Of a stretch of 51,933 bases of DNA, positions 16,348-25,373 are shown piece after piece. The stretch is taken from the NCBI RefSeq assembly GCF_000722775.1, contig NZ_JPFZ01000015.1, positions 1 through 51,933 on the forward strand, written 5' to 3'. Below the pieces are notes generated by a model. It saw only the letters and a program-made list of their open reading frames with translations, was not told the origin of the DNA and searched no databases. This DNA is from Streptococcus mitis subsp. hohhotensis (lineage in GTDB: Bacteria > Bacillota > Bacilli > Lactobacillales > Streptococcaceae). Both the position numbers and the translations under genes were made by a program. How positions within the stretch are numbered: position 1 is the first letter of the stretch; every line of letters starts with the position of its first letter.

Positions 16348-17010
16348 TCATCTTACAAGGGAAAATGTTTTCACATCCTCAGCACCCGCTTCTTCCAGCA
16401 ATCTCTTCACACGATTTATAGTTGTTCCAGTAGTATAAATATCATCTATAAGTAGGATTTTTTTAGGAATAGTGACTCCACTTTTAATAAAGAAAGGAGA
16501 TTCTGTCTCCAAACGCTCTGAGCGACTTTTAGAAGAACTAGCTCGCTCTTCTCTCTTTTCTAATAAATCCAGATACGCAAAGTCTGCTGCTTCAACTAAA
16601 CCTTCAACCTGATTAAATCCTCTATCAGCATATCTATCAGGACTTAGGGGAATTACAACAAATTGATACTCTTTGTACATTTTTAACTCCTCACTTAAAA
16701 ATGAAGCGAACACTTTTCTTAAAAGAAAGTCTCCATCAAACTTATACCGACTGAAAAAATCCTTCATAGCTTGATTGTAAGTAAAAATCGCTCTATGACT
16801 AACCTCAACTCCTTCTTTACACCAAAATTGACAATCTTGACACTTTGTTGACAATCCTATTTTCATACAGTTTGGACAGTGCTCTTCTTCAATTCTCTCA
16901 AAAGTAGAATCACAATCTAAACAAAGACAGGAGACATCATTCCTTAGAAGTAAGAGGCTACTAAAAGTTAAAACAGTCTTTATAACCTGCCCACATAACA
17001 AACACTTCAT
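16348..17010 (-). CDS. comFC: Competence protein ComFC (phosphoribosyltransferase-like)
   Basis: A 220-residue late-competence protein. The N-terminal zinc-finger part has four CxxC-type motifs (CLLCG, CLCLDC, CPNC, CQDC). The C-terminal phosphoribosyltransferase fold has the PRPP-binding motif ILLIDDIYTTGTT (about 190-202). It acts with ComFA in moving single-stranded DNA into the cytoplasm; the enzymatic activity is not established. Its ATG overlaps the comFA stop region by 4 nt, so it is expressed from the comFA cin-box promoter. Confidence 0.94.
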   Translation of the reverse strand: MKCLLCGQVIKTVLTFSSLLLLRNDVSCLCLDCDSTFERIEEEHCPNCMKIGLSTKCQDCQFWCKEGVEVSHRAIFTYNQAMKDFFSRYKFDGDFLLRKVFASFLSEELKMYKEYQFVVIPLSPDRYADRGFNQVEGLVEAADFAYLDLLEKREERASSSKSRSERLETESPFFIKSGVTIPKKILLIDDIYTTGTTINRVKRLLEEAGAEDVKTFSLVR

Positions 17011-18305
17011 AGACCTGCCTCCTTATTCATCTGTTGAATTTCCCTAATTGCCTTTTTGATTGAAGCATTTAACCCATCATGGAAGAAAAGCAAATCTCCT
17101 GTCGGTCTATCCATGCTTCGTCCAACTCGTCCACCAATCTGAATCAAACTAGACTTGGTAAAAAGGCGATGATTGGCCTCTACTACGAAAACGTCCACAC
17201 AAGGGAAGGTAACTCCACGCTCCAATATCGTCGTACTGATAAGTATTGTCAGTTCTCCATCTCGAAAAGCTTGTACTTGCTCTAATCGATCTTCTGTTAC
17301 AGAAGACACAAAACCAATTTTCTCATTTGGAAATTGCTCCTGTAAGATTTCTTTTAGCTGCTCCCCTTTCTTAATTTCTGAAGCAAAAATGAGTAAAGGA
17401 TAAACTGTCTTTCTCTGCTTCTCAATATAAGACTTTAACTTTGGTGACAACCGACTTTTCTCTAAACAGTGATTAAAATCCGATAACCAGACAGGTTTAG
17501 GAATAATCAACGGATTTCCATGAAATCGTCTTGGCAAGCTCAATCGTTTTAGTTCTCCTATGCGAACCTTCCTATCTAACTCATCGGTAGAAGTCGCTGT
17601 TAAAAAGATTCTCAAGCCATTCTCCTTTACACTATTCTTGACAGCGTGGTAAAGCGTTGGATTGTCAACATAAGGAAAGGCGTCTACTTCATCCACTATC
17701 AGTAAATCAAAAGCTTGATAAAATTTTAATAACTGATGGGTCGTCGCAACAACTAGTGGTGTTCGAAAATACGGCTCTGATTCTCCGTGTAGTAAAGATA
17801 TCTCGCAAGCAAAATCATCTTGCAGGCGCTTGTACAGCTCCAAACAAACATCTATGCGAGGACTGGCCAAACACACTCCACCACCCCTATTAATCACCTT
17901 AGCCACAACTTGATAAATCATTTCTGTCTTTCCAGCCCCTGTCACCGCATGAACTAAAGTTGGCTCCTGCTTGTCTACTGCTTGAATCAGTCCCTCTGAC
18001 ACCTTCTCTTGAAAAGGAGTTAATTGACCACGCCATTTAAGAACATCTTGCTTCGGAAAATCCTCCTGCGGAAAATAGTATAAAGCTTGGTCACTCCTGA
18101 CTCGCTTCATCAGCAAGCACTCTCGACAATAATAAGTACCGATGGGCAAATACCATTCCTCTAGAATAATACTATTACAACGTTGACAGAAAAGTTTCCC
18201 CTTCTCCTTTCTCATTGCGGGAAGCTTCTCCGCCAACTGACGCTCCTCTTCTGTTAATTCATTCTCAGTAAACAAACGACCGAGATAGTTTGGATTTACT
18301 TTCAT
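17007..18305 (-). CDS. comFA: Competence DNA-translocating helicase ComFA
   Basis: A 432-residue DEAD-box-like ATPase that powers uptake of transforming single-stranded DNA. An N-terminal four-cysteine zinc finger (CQRC and CREC) is followed by helicase domain 1 with Walker A AVTGAGKTE and the Walker B-type LLIVDEVDAFP (DEVD box), then SAT-like TATST. Domain 2 has STTILERGVTFP and QIGGRVGRS. A cin-box TACGAATA lies only 7 bp upstream of the ATG, so the transcript would have almost no leader. It is divergent from yigZ and followed by the overlapping comFC. Confidence 0.95.
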   Translation of the reverse strand: MKVNPNYLGRLFTENELTEEERQLAEKLPAMRKEKGKLFCQRCNSIILEEWYLPIGTYYCRECLLMKRVRSDQALYYFPQEDFPKQDVLKWRGQLTPFQEKVSEGLIQAVDKQEPTLVHAVTGAGKTEMIYQVVAKVINRGGGVCLASPRIDVCLELYKRLQDDFACEISLLHGESEPYFRTPLVVATTHQLLKFYQAFDLLIVDEVDAFPYVDNPTLYHAVKNSVKENGLRIFLTATSTDELDRKVRIGELKRLSLPRRFHGNPLIIPKPVWLSDFNHCLEKSRLSPKLKSYIEKQRKTVYPLLIFASEIKKGEQLKEILQEQFPNEKIGFVSSVTEDRLEQVQAFRDGELTILISTTILERGVTFPCVDVFVVEANHRLFTKSSLIQIGGRVGRSMDRPTGDLLFFHDGLNASIKKAIREIQQMNKEAGL

Positions 18306-18312
18306 ACTTCTT

Positions 18313-18320
18313 TATTCGTA
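18313..18320 (-). promoter_or_regulatory. ComX cin-box of comFA-comFC
   Basis: A perfect TACGAATA on the minus strand ends 7 bp before the comFA ATG. Because the cin-box occupies the -10 position, transcription should start at or within a few bases of the start codon. Confidence 0.88.
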
Positions 18321-18349
18321 AAAGCCTAGCACTTTAGATGATTTTTTAG

Positions 18350-18355
18350 TACAAT
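18350..18355 (+). promoter_or_regulatory. Candidate -10 of yigZ
   Basis: TACAAT lies 6 bp upstream of the yigZ ATG and no Shine-Dalgarno sequence is present. If this is the promoter, the mRNA is essentially leaderless. The -35 (TAGCAC at 18327-18332) is poor. Confidence 0.5.
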
Positions 18356-18361
18356 TAAATC

Positions 18362-18997
18362 ATGGAATTTAGAACAATTAAAGAGGACGGACAAGTCCAA
18401 GAAGAAATCAAAAAATCCCGCTTTATCTGTCATGCCAACCGTATTTATAGCGAAGAAGAGGCTCGTGACTTCATTACCACCATCAAAAAAGAACACTACA
18501 AAGCGACGCATAACTGCTCTGCATTTATTATTGGGGAACGTAGTGAAATTAAACGTACAAGTGATGATGGTGAGCCCAGTGGTACTGCTGGCGTTCCCAT
18601 GCTAGGAGTACTAGAAAATCACAACCTCACCAATGTCTGTGTGGTAGTGACACGCTACTTTGGTGGCATTAAACTAGGCGCTGGAGGACTGATTCGTGCT
18701 TACGCCGGCAGTGTTGCCTTAGCTGTCAAAGAAATTGGCATCATTGAAATAAAGGAACAGGCGGGCATTGCTATTCAAATGTCTTACGCTCAGTACCAAG
18801 AATATAATAACTTCCTTAAAGAACATAATCTCATGGAGCTGGATACAAACTTTACAGATAAAGTCGATACGCTGATTTATGTTGATAAAGAAGAAAAAGA
18901 AACTATTAAAACTTCACTTGTGGAATTTTTTAATGGAAAAGTCACTTTAACTGATCAAGGTTTACGCGAAGTTGAAGTTCCTGTAAACTTAGTGTAA
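18362..18997 (+). CDS. YigZ/IMPACT family protein
   Basis: A 211-residue protein of the YigZ (UPF0029/IMPACT) family. The N-terminal domain has the conserved KKSRFICHANRI start, DDGEPSGTAG near 75-84 and VVVTRYFGGIKLGAGGLIRAY. The C-terminal domain is ferredoxin-like (DUF1949). The biochemical role is unclear; family members have been linked to translation control and nucleic-acid binding. The ATG has no ribosome-binding site and lies 6 bp after a TACAAT, so leaderless translation is likely. It is divergent from comFA, with 56 bp between the start codons, and is followed by the PH-domain gene after 15 bp. Confidence 0.93.
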   Translation: MEFRTIKEDGQVQEEIKKSRFICHANRIYSEEEARDFITTIKKEHYKATHNCSAFIIGERSEIKRTSDDGEPSGTAGVPMLGVLENHNLTNVCVVVTRYFGGIKLGAGGLIRAYAGSVALAVKEIGIIEIKEQAGIAIQMSYAQYQEYNNFLKEHNLMELDTNFTDKVDTLIYVDKEEKETIKTSLVEFFNGKVTLTDQGLREVEVPVNLV

Positions 18998-19012
18998 ACA
19001 AAGGAGAAAAAT

Positions 19013-19456
19013 ATGGCATTTGGAAAATTCATTCAAGGACTCGCTGGTAACTTTAGCGAGCAAAACAAAGAAACTCTTATCAAAGAATATGGACAATATC
19101 TACTAGAAAATGAAGAAATTCAAAGTGGATATAAACTGATTCGCGACTCAATTATATTTACAAATATCCGTATTATCTTTACAGATAAACAAGGCGCTAC
19201 TGGTCGTAAGATGTCCATTAAATCAATCTTTTTGATGAACATTATTAATGTTGAAATGGAAACTGCAGGAGCAGGTATAGATGATAGTGAAATTACTATT
19301 ACTTATTTAGAAAATGTCTTTCTAAAAGCACATAATGAACATTTTAGTTCTCATAAATTTGAATTTCCTAAGAAAACGGATATCGTTCCACTTTATACAT
19401 ATTTACTAGAATTAGCCTACCACAATCGCTTGAAAATTAATAGCTTTGACCTATGA
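19013..19456 (+). CDS. Bacterial PH-domain protein (bPH_1-like)
   Basis: A 147-residue soluble protein with no signal peptide or membrane segment. The pattern QYLLENEEIQSGYKLIRDSIIFTNIRII..TDKQG followed by MSIKSIFLMNIINVEME resembles the bacterial pleckstrin-homology domain family (bPH_1, PF08000), a split-barrel fold with no known enzymatic activity. It has a good ribosome site (AAAGGAG), is probably cotranscribed with yigZ (15-bp gap), and is followed by a terminator. Function unknown. Confidence 0.85.
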   Translation: MAFGKFIQGLAGNFSEQNKETLIKEYGQYLLENEEIQSGYKLIRDSIIFTNIRIIFTDKQGATGRKMSIKSIFLMNIINVEMETAGAGIDDSEITITYLENVFLKAHNEHFSSHKFEFPKKTDIVPLYTYLLELAYHNRLKINSFDL

Positions 19457-19463
19457 TATAAAA

Positions 19464-19490
19464 AAATCCTATCACTTCGATAGGATTTCT
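19464..19490 (+). terminator. Terminator after the yigZ / PH-domain genes
   Basis: Perfect stem AAATCCTATC / GATAGGATTT with loop ACTTC, followed by CTATATTTT. Confidence 0.85.
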
Positions 19491-19494
19491 ATAT

Positions 19495-19523
19495 TTTACA
19501 AATGGTATAGATAGCGTTATACT
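19495..19523 (+). promoter_or_regulatory. cysK promoter
   Basis: TTTACA (19495-19500), a 17-bp spacer and TATACT (19518-19523) lie 30 bp upstream of the cysK ATG. Confidence 0.75.
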
Positions 19524-19552
19524 AAAGATATCTTATACAAAGAGGTATTCAT

Positions 19553-20479
19553 ATGTCTATTTATAACAACATTACTGAACTAATCGGTCAAACTCCGATT
19601 GTTAAACTCAACAACATTGTGCCAGAAGGTGCTGCAGATGTCTATGTAAAACTTGAAGCATTTAACCCTGGTTCTTCTGTAAAAGACCGTATTGCTCTTA
19701 GCATGATTGAAAAAGCTGAACAAGACGGTATTCTGAAACCTGGTTCTACTATTGTTGAAGCAACAAGTGGAAACACTGGTATTGGACTTTCATGGGTAGG
19801 GGCTGCTAAAGGGTATAAAGTTGTTATCGTTATGCCTGAAACTATGAGCGTGGAACGACGTAAGATTATCCAAGCCTATGGTGCTGAACTCGTCCTAACT
19901 CCTGGTAGCGAGGGAATGAAAGGTGCTATTGCTAAGGCTCAAGAAATCGCTGCTGAACGTGATGGTTTCCTTCCTCTTCAATTTGACAACCCAGCAAATC
20001 CAGAAGTACACGAAAGAACAACAGGAGCTGAAATACTAGCTGCTTTCGGTAAAGATGGACTAGATGCCTTTGTTGCTGGAGTGGGCACCGGTGGAACGAT
20101 TTCTGGTGTTTCTCATGCACTCAAATCAGCAAATTCTAACATTCAAGTTTTTGCAGTAGAGGCAGACGAATCTGCTATTCTATCTGGTGAAAAACCTGGA
20201 CCACACAAAATTCAAGGTATATCAGCTGGATTTATTCCTGATACACTGGATACAAAGGCTTATGATGGTATCGTTCGTGTAACGTCAGACGATGCTCTAG
20301 CACTCGGCCGTGAAATTGGTGGAAAAGAAGGTTTCCTTGTAGGGATTTCTTCAGCTGCAGCTATCTACGGAGCCATCGAGATTGCCAAAAAATTAGGTTC
20401 AGGTAAAAAAGTCCTTGCTCTAGCACCAGATAACGGTGAACGTTATCTCTCTACAGCACTCTATGAATTTGAAGTTTAG
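19553..20479 (+). CDS. cysK: Cysteine synthase A (O-acetylserine sulfhydrylase)
   Basis: A 308-residue PLP enzyme that makes L-cysteine from O-acetylserine and sulfide. It has the PLP lysine motif [11 protein letters not shown] (Lys about 44), the substrate loop TSGNTGIGL, the phosphate-binding GTGGTISG loop, and SSAAA near the C-terminus, all as in CysK-type enzymes. It is monocistronic with its own promoter and terminator; ribosome site AAAGAGG. No riboswitch or T-box is visible in the short leader. Confidence 0.96.
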   Translation: MSIYNNITELIGQTPIVKLNNIVPEGAADVYVKLEAFNPGSSVKDRIALSMIEKAEQDGILKPGSTIVEATSGNTGIGLSWVGAAKGYKVVIVMPETMSVERRKIIQAYGAELVLTPGSEGMKGAIAKAQEIAAERDGFLPLQFDNPANPEVHERTTGAEILAAFGKDGLDAFVAGVGTGGTISGVSHALKSANSNIQVFAVEADESAILSGEKPGPHKIQGISAGFIPDTLDTKAYDGIVRVTSDDALALGREIGGKEGFLVGISSAAAIYGAIEIAKKLGSGKKVLALAPDNGERYLSTALYEFEV

Positions 20480-20496
20480 TCTCCTAAATACAATTG

Positions 20497-20520
20497 GCCC
20501 TTATTATAGGGCTTTTTATT
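20497..20520 (+). terminator. cysK terminator
   Basis: GCCCT and AGGGC arms are separated by a short AT-rich loop and followed by TTTTTATTTTT. Confidence 0.75.
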
Positions 20521-20565
20521 TTTACCTTGAAAATAGGAAGTTCTCCCTATAAGGATCGACTGCAT

Positions 20566-20592
20566 AGAAAAAGGAAGCAAATTTACTTCCTT
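20566..20592 (-). terminator. rpsB-tsf terminator
   Basis: On the minus strand AAGGAAG and CTTCCTT form a stem around TAAATTTG, followed by TTTCTATG. It begins 8 bases after the tsf stop codon. Confidence 0.75.
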
Positions 20593-20599
20593 TCTATAA

Positions 20600-21640
20600 T
20601 TAGTTATTCAAGGCTGCTGCCATTGTAGCTGCAACTTCAGCTTCGAAGTCGTTTGCAGCTTTTTCGATACCTTCACCAACTTCAAAGCGAGCGAACTCAA
20701 CTACTGAAGCGTTAACTGATTCAAGATATGCTTCAACTGTCTTGCTATCATCCATGATGTAAACTTGTGCAAGAAGTGTGTAAGCTTGGTCAACTTTAGT
20801 GTTGTCAAGCATGAAGCGATCCATTTTACCTGGGATAATTTTGTCCCAGATTTTTTCTGGTTTGCCTTCTGCAGCCAACTCAGCTTTGATGTCAGCTTCA
20901 GCTTGAGCAATCACTTCATCAGTCAATTGAGATTTTGATCCATACTTCAAGTGTGGAAGAGCTGGTTTGTTAACCATTGCACGGCTTTCGTTATCTTGGT
21001 CGATAACGTGGTTCAATTGTGCCAATTCATCTTTGACGAATTGCTCATCCAATTCTTTGTAAGAAAGAACTGTTGGTTTCATCGCTGCGATATGCATTGA
21101 CAATTGTTTAGCAAGAGCTTCGTCTCCACCTTCAACAACTGAAATAACACCGATACGTCCACCATTGTGTTGGTAAGCTCCAAAGTGTTGTGCATCTGTT
21201 TTTTCAATCAAAGCAAAGCGACGGAATGAGATTTTTTCTCCGATAGTTGCTGTTGCAGATACGTATGCAGCTTCAAGAGTTTCACCTGAAGGCATTGTCA
21301 AAGCAAGAGCTTCTTCGTTGTTAGCAGGTTTTCCTTCTGCAATGACTTTAGCTGTAGTATTTACCAATTCAACGAATTGAGCATTTTTCGCAACGAAGTC
21401 AGTTTCAGCGTTTACTTCAATAACTGCTGCAACATTACCGTTAACGTAAACACCAGTCAAACCTTCTGCAGCAACACGGTCAGCCTTCTTAGCTGCCTTA
21501 GCCATACCTTTTTCACGAAGCAATTCAATCGCTTTTTCGATGTCACCGTCTGTTTCTACAAGCGCTTTTTTAGCGTCCATAACACCGGCACCAGATTTTT
21601 CACGCAACTCTTTTACAAGTTTAGCTGTAATTTCTGCCAT
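20600..21640 (-). CDS. tsf: Translation elongation factor Ts
   Basis: A 346-residue guanine-nucleotide exchange factor for EF-Tu. The N-terminal UBA-like domain has [19 protein letters not shown], followed by the characteristic TDFVAKN (core) motif. The C-terminal part has EQFVKDE and the [10 protein letters not shown] stretch. It is the second gene of the rpsB-tsf operon, separated from rpsB by 78 bp that include a GC-rich hairpin. The ribosome site AGGAGAAT precedes the ATG. Confidence 0.97.
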   Translation of the reverse strand: MAEITAKLVKELREKSGAGVMDAKKALVETDGDIEKAIELLREKGMAKAAKKADRVAAEGLTGVYVNGNVAAVIEVNAETDFVAKNAQFVELVNTTAKVIAEGKPANNEEALALTMPSGETLEAAYVSATATIGEKISFRRFALIEKTDAQHFGAYQHNGGRIGVISVVEGGDEALAKQLSMHIAAMKPTVLSYKELDEQFVKDELAQLNHVIDQDNESRAMVNKPALPHLKYGSKSQLTDEVIAQAEADIKAELAAEGKPEKIWDKIIPGKMDRFMLDNTKVDQAYTLLAQVYIMDDSKTVEAYLESVNASVVEFARFEVGEGIEKAANDFEAEVAATMAAALNN

Positions 21641-21667
21641 TTTGATTCTCCTATATTTTTTAAAAAT

Positions 21668-21696
21668 AGGAGAGCCGGGCTAAGCCCCGCCCTCCT
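21668..21696 (-). terminator. GC-rich intercistronic hairpin between rpsB and tsf
   Basis: Outer arms AGGAG / CTCCT and an inner GGGC / GCCC enclose a small loop. On the minus strand it is followed by ATTTTTAAAAAA, a partial T-run. This probably acts as an attenuator or mRNA-stability element that sets the rpsB:tsf ratio, rather than as a full terminator. Confidence 0.55.
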
Positions 21697-21718
21697 AGGT
21701 AATTACTATTTATATGAA

Positions 21719-22498
21719 TTAAGCGTTGTCGCCTTCTACAACTTCAACGATTTCTTCGATTGAATCTGCTTGAGCTTCAGAAGCTGCAAATTCTGCTTCA
21801 ACTGCTGCTGCATCTTCACCTTGACGTCCTTCGATGATAGCGTCAGCCAATTTAGCTGTGATCAATTTAACAGCGCGGATAGCATCATCGTTAGCTGGGA
21901 TGATTACATCGATATCATCTGGATCAGTGTTTGTGTCAACCATCGCTACAACTGGGATTCCCAATTTCTTAGCTTCTTTAACAGCGATTTGCTCTTTATG
22001 TGGGTCAACTACGTACATAACATCTGGGATACGAGGCATATCTTCGATACCACCCAAGAATTTTTCAAGACGTGCACGTTGTTTGTTAAGAAGTGCAACT
22101 TCTTTCTTAGGAAGAACTTCGAAAGTTCCATCTTCTTCCATACGTTTGATTTCTTTCAAACGAGCGATACGTTTTTGGATTGTTCCCCAGTTTGTAAGAG
22201 TCCCACCCAACCAACGGTGGTTGATGAAGTATTGACCTGAACGTACTGCTTCTTCAGCAACTGCATCAGCTGCTTGTTTCTTAGTACCAACGAACAATAC
22301 AACTGCATCGTTAGCTGCTGCATCACGCATGAAGTCGTATGCTTGGTCAGCGTATTTTACTGTTTGTTGCAAGTCGATAACGTGGATTCCATTACGCTCA
22401 GTAAAGATGTACTTAGCCATCTTAGGGTTCCAGCGACGAGTTTGGTGACCAAAGTGTACACCAGCCTCAAGAAGTTGTTTCATTGAAATTACTGCCAT
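21719..22498 (-). CDS. rpsB: 30S ribosomal protein S2
   Basis: A 259-residue S2 protein. The start at 22498 gives [19 protein letters not shown], the family N-terminus, with AAGGAG upstream; the longer in-frame ORF reaching 22582 is leader sequence. It has [14 protein letters not shown] and [20 protein letters not shown] as expected. It is the first gene of the rpsB-tsf operon, with a consensus promoter and a leader of about 110 nt. Confidence 0.97.
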   Translation of the reverse strand: MAVISMKQLLEAGVHFGHQTRRWNPKMAKYIFTERNGIHVIDLQQTVKYADQAYDFMRDAAANDAVVLFVGTKKQAADAVAEEAVRSGQYFINHRWLGGTLTNWGTIQKRIARLKEIKRMEEDGTFEVLPKKEVALLNKQRARLEKFLGGIEDMPRIPDVMYVVDPHKEQIAVKEAKKLGIPVVAMVDTNTDPDDIDVIIPANDDAIRAVKLITAKLADAIIEGRQGEDAAAVEAEFAASEAQADSIEEIVEVVEGDNA

Positions 22499-22527
22499 GA
22501 GTATTTCTCCTTTTTGTTTTTTTCCTC

Positions 22528-22585
22528 TTCTTGACTTCAACTCGCAAAACGACCCAAGGGCAACTGCTTCACAATTCATCAAGAA
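22528..22585 (-). ncRNA. Possible structured rpsB leader
   Basis: The leader RNA has perfectly pairing arms TTCTTGA (22585-22579) and TCAAGAA (22534-22528) enclosing about 44 nt just upstream of the rpsB ribosome site. Autoregulatory S2 leaders are known in other bacteria. I cannot assign this to a described motif. Confidence 0.35.
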
Positions 22586-22614
22586 TGAGTATTATCGTTC
22601 ACACGACAATTTTC

Positions 22615-22643
22615 ATTTTACCATACTTTTTCAATATTTTCAA
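22615..22643 (-). promoter_or_regulatory. rpsB promoter
   Basis: On the minus strand TTGAAA (22643-22638), a 17-bp spacer and TAAAAT (22620-22615) with an upstream TGG extension. Confidence 0.8.
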
Positions 22644-22690
22644 GCTATTTTGATATAATTTTTAATAGAGATTATCACAGTAAAACCTGA

Positions 22691-22716
22691 AAAGAGGGCT
22701 CTATTCGAGTCCCTCT
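22691..22716 (-). terminator. pcsB terminator
   Basis: On the minus strand AGAGGGACTC and GAGCCCTCT pair with one mismatch around GAATA, followed by TTTTC. Confidence 0.8.
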
Positions 22717-22721
22717 GTAAA

Positions 22722-23909
22722 TTAATCTGCATAAATATATGTTACAAAACCTGAAGACGTAGTTGTCGGATTGAACCACCCACGATGATTTCCAAGCGTG
22801 CGATTACCAGCATAATTTGATTCTGACACTTGGATACGTGTTGTTGATTCTACAGCAGTGACTACCGCTACGTGTCCATAGCCACCATCATTCCAACATG
22901 CAATCGCACCAACTTGAGGTGTTGAACCTGTACGGAAGCCTGCAGCAGCTGCACTTGTAGCCCACTGTGCTCCATTACCCCAATAGTCTCCAGCCCAAGG
23001 TGCTAATGTTTTAACTCCCCATGTACATTCTCCAATTGGATAACTTGAAGCATTTGTACTGTATGTTGGGCGTTGTTTGACTGCCACAGGAGTATATGTT
23101 GTTGATTCCGAAGAAGCTACAGCTTGAACCTGTGCTGCAAAAGTCGTATTTCCAGAAGCAACAACTGTTTGTTGTTGACTTACTTGTTTTGCCTTATAAG
23201 CTGCTTCTGCCTCTGCTGCTGCTTTTGCTTCTGCTTCTGCCTCTGCTTTTTTCTCTAGCAAACTTGCTTTTTCATCTTCTGCTGTAGCTTTTTCAGCAGC
23301 AAGATTTAATTCTGCAGCCTTCAACTCAGCTTGTTTCGTTGTTAGAGCTTGTGCATCATCAGACAACTTCTGTTGATTTGCAATAACTGTATTAATTGCG
23401 TCATTGTTTGCCACTTGCTTCTCAGAAATTGCTTTTTTATCTGCTTTCTGTTGTTCCAACATTTTGTTGTTAGCAGATACAATTTCATTCATTGCTGCAA
23501 CACGTGAAATAGCTTCTGTAATTGATTTTGAGTTTACAATTGTATTAATGTAGCTAGTTGCAGCTCCATTTGTTTGAGCACTACGAGCTTGCTTTTCCAA
23601 AGAATCATTACGAGACACAATATTTTTAGAAAGTTCTGTAATCTCATTCTCAAGTTTTTTAGATTCTGCTTGTAATCTATCATTTTCAGCTTGCAAGTTA
23701 GATTGCTCAGCTTGAATAGCTGATACTTGCTCCTGAATTTGGTCAACTTGTTTTTGGGCTTCTTGTTGTTGTGCTGTTAAGTTACTAATTTTATTATCTT
23801 GAGCAGCAATTTTGTCATCAGTAGTTTCTGCATGCGCAGTTGTTAAAACAGCTACTTGAGAAACCATTACTGTACTTAATAAAAGTGACGCTAAGATTTT
23901 TTTCTTCAT
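22722..23909 (-). CDS. pcsB: Cell-division peptidoglycan hydrolase PcsB
   Basis: A 395-residue secreted protein that splits septal peptidoglycan under control of the FtsEX complex. The signal peptide is at about 1-27 (cleavage after AHA). A long coiled-coil region follows (about 30-250; heptads rich in Gln, Glu, Lys, Ala), then an Ala/Thr linker, then a C-terminal CHAP domain with catalytic Cys295 (GECTWG) and His346 (GYGHVAVV). It is essential or near-essential in pneumococcus. The promoter carries a WalR box, consistent with its known membership of the WalRK regulon. It is monocistronic with its own terminator. Confidence 0.96.
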   Translation of the reverse strand: MKKKILASLLLSTVMVSQVAVLTTAHAETTDDKIAAQDNKISNLTAQQQEAQKQVDQIQEQVSAIQAEQSNLQAENDRLQAESKKLENEITELSKNIVSRNDSLEKQARSAQTNGAATSYINTIVNSKSITEAISRVAAMNEIVSANNKMLEQQKADKKAISEKQVANNDAINTVIANQQKLSDDAQALTTKQAELKAAELNLAAEKATAEDEKASLLEKKAEAEAEAKAAAEAEAAYKAKQVSQQQTVVASGNTTFAAQVQAVASSESTTYTPVAVKQRPTYSTNASSYPIGECTWGVKTLAPWAGDYWGNGAQWATSAAAAGFRTGSTPQVGAIACWNDGGYGHVAVVTAVESTTRIQVSESNYAGNRTLGNHRGWFNPTTTSSGFVTYIYAD

Positions 23910-23944
23910 ATTACGTAGATACTCCTTCTTTTAAAGACAATACT

Positions 23945-23988
23945 AGTATACCAAAAAAAGGCCTAATGAATATTACGCCTTTGTTACA
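23945..23988 (-). promoter_or_regulatory. pcsB promoter with WalR (VicR) box
   Basis: On the minus strand TGTAAC, five bases, CGTAAT (23988-23972) matches the WalR direct repeat with one weak position. A TATACT -10 (23950-23945) follows after 21 bp. The downstream half-site overlaps the left arm of the mreD terminator. Confidence 0.8.
23953..23982 (-). terminator. mreC-mreD terminator overlapping the pcsB regulatory region
   Basis: On the minus strand AAAGGC and GCCTTT enclose about 14 nt and are followed by further T residues. It overlaps the WalR box of pcsB, so termination and activation signals share DNA. Confidence 0.6.
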
Positions 23989-24002
23989 TTTTTGTTTCTT
24001 TC

Positions 24003-24500
24003 TTATAGATAATATCTTTCAAAAATAAACTGAAAAATAAGCATCCACACAAGATTTAAAATCATGGATGGGACTAGGCTATAAACGATAAAAATCGGCA
24101 GACTATCTAGAGTTAAACCTACCGCTAATGCAAAGAGATAAGCTCCCATATCAAATAGAAAACTCATAACAATCATAGCCAAGATTCTTGTCCAACGATT
24201 CAATAAAATAACACTATTCAATTTGTGAAGAAAGGCTCCCAATAAGATAAATAAGAGAGTTGCAATCCCTATTAGATGGAAAAAGTAAACATCGTAAACC
24301 AAGCCTATCACAAAACAATAGACTAGGTAGAGATACTCTGATACTTCTATCGTCTCAAATAATAGAAATAGAAAAAGAAAATGACTAGCCAAATGTACAT
24401 GGGGGAAAAATGAGCCCAGAAGCTGGCTAATATGGGCGTCAATTAGAACAAAGAAAGGAAGCAATAAAAACACTCCAACCCGCTTCAACTGTCTCATCAT
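24003..24500 (-). CDS. mreD: Rod shape-determining protein MreD
   Basis: A 165-residue integral membrane protein with five predicted hydrophobic helices and the MreD-type pattern (LVYDVYFFHLIGIATLLF). It helps organise peripheral peptidoglycan synthesis at midcell in ovococci, which lack MreB. Its start overlaps the mreC stop by 4 nt (ATGA-type), so the two are coupled. It is followed by a terminator that overlaps the pcsB promoter. Confidence 0.92.
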   Translation of the reverse strand: MMRQLKRVGVFLLLPFFVLIDAHISQLLGSFFPHVHLASHFLFLFLLFETIEVSEYLYLVYCFVIGLVYDVYFFHLIGIATLLFILLGAFLHKLNSVILLNRWTRILAMIVMSFLFDMGAYLFALAVGLTLDSLPIFIVYSLVPSMILNLVWMLIFQFIFERYYL

Positions 24501-25315
24501 GAATTCCCCACTAATTCTATCACATCCACATTATGAGTATCTGCACTCAATTTAACAGTTACTTCTCGTGTCAAATAGTCTGTACTATGCGTTGTGGCAA
24601 CCACTTCACCAACAGGAATATCCGCAACGTTAAAGTTTCCTAATCCACCCGTTGTCACCTTATCACCTGTACTAATATCGCTATTGCTATTTAATTGACT
24701 AATTTTAAGAACTTCATTTTCCTTGTCGTAGCCAACAATAATTCCATAAATTGTGGTAGTGCCGTGTTGAATTTTAACAGAAATCTTATCAGCATTTTCC
24801 GTATTTGTCAGAAGGTTGACTATAGTAGAGTTCTCCTCTACTTTTGAAACACTCCCAATCAAGCCACCATTTGCAATAGCTAACATGTTCTCAGAAGCCC
24901 CTTTTGATTTACCTACATCTAAGGTCAATTCCTGCTTCCAAGATACCGGAGAACGCATAATAACATCTGCTGCCAAAGCCTTTGTAGCTTGCAACTTGGA
25001 CTTCATACCAAGCAATTGCCGCAGTTGTTCATTTTCCGTCTTTAAACTTTCCGCCTCATTTGATTTAACTTCTAATTGGTAAATCTGTTTCTTCAAACTT
25101 TCATTTTCATTATATGTTCGTGTCAAATGTGCCAAATCTGATTTAACAGAATCAAACCACTGAAAAGGTTTTTGCACAACTCTATCAACCAATGAGATCC
25201 CATCTCCTAATTTTGTCACAATTGTACTTGAATAAGTCGTCGCTAAGAGAGCTGAGACAAGCAGAACAGTGACAAAAACAATAATGACATATTTTGATTT
25301 TTTAAAACGGTTCAT
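24497..25315 (-). CDS. mreC: Cell shape-determining protein MreC
   Basis: A 272-residue bitopic protein with a short cytoplasmic tail, one transmembrane helix (about 9-28, YVIIVFVTVLLVSALLATTY), a coiled coil (about 65-105), then the extracellular beta-barrel domains (VIMRSPVSWKQELTLDVGKSKG; GIIVGYDKE; GDKVTTGGLGNFNVADIPVGEV). It directs peripheral peptidoglycan synthesis with MreD. The gene lies 58 bp downstream of ecfT; a TATAAA-like sequence in that gap could be a separate promoter, but this is weak. Confidence 0.94.
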   Translation of the reverse strand: MNRFKKSKYVIIVFVTVLLVSALLATTYSSTIVTKLGDGISLVDRVVQKPFQWFDSVKSDLAHLTRTYNENESLKKQIYQLEVKSNEAESLKTENEQLRQLLGMKSKLQATKALAADVIMRSPVSWKQELTLDVGKSKGASENMLAIANGGLIGSVSKVEENSTIVNLLTNTENADKISVKIQHGTTTIYGIIVGYDKENEVLKISQLNSNSDISTGDKVTTGGLGNFNVADIPVGEVVATTHSTDYLTREVTVKLSADTHNVDVIELVGNS

Positions 25316-25373
25316 ATCCCTACCTTTATATCAAAAACTGTTACAGTAACTTTTTATCGATTCCTGAAATCTA

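Noticed and set aside
22499-22582. N-terminal extension of the rpsB ORF
   Set aside because: The extension is leader sequence; the AAGGAG ribosome site and the conserved S2 N-terminus set the start at 22498.
23486-23501. parS-like sequence around AACACGTGAAAT inside pcsB
   Set aside because: It keeps only CACGTGAAA of the 16-bp parS palindrome and has about four mismatches, unlike the two perfect palindromes elsewhere.
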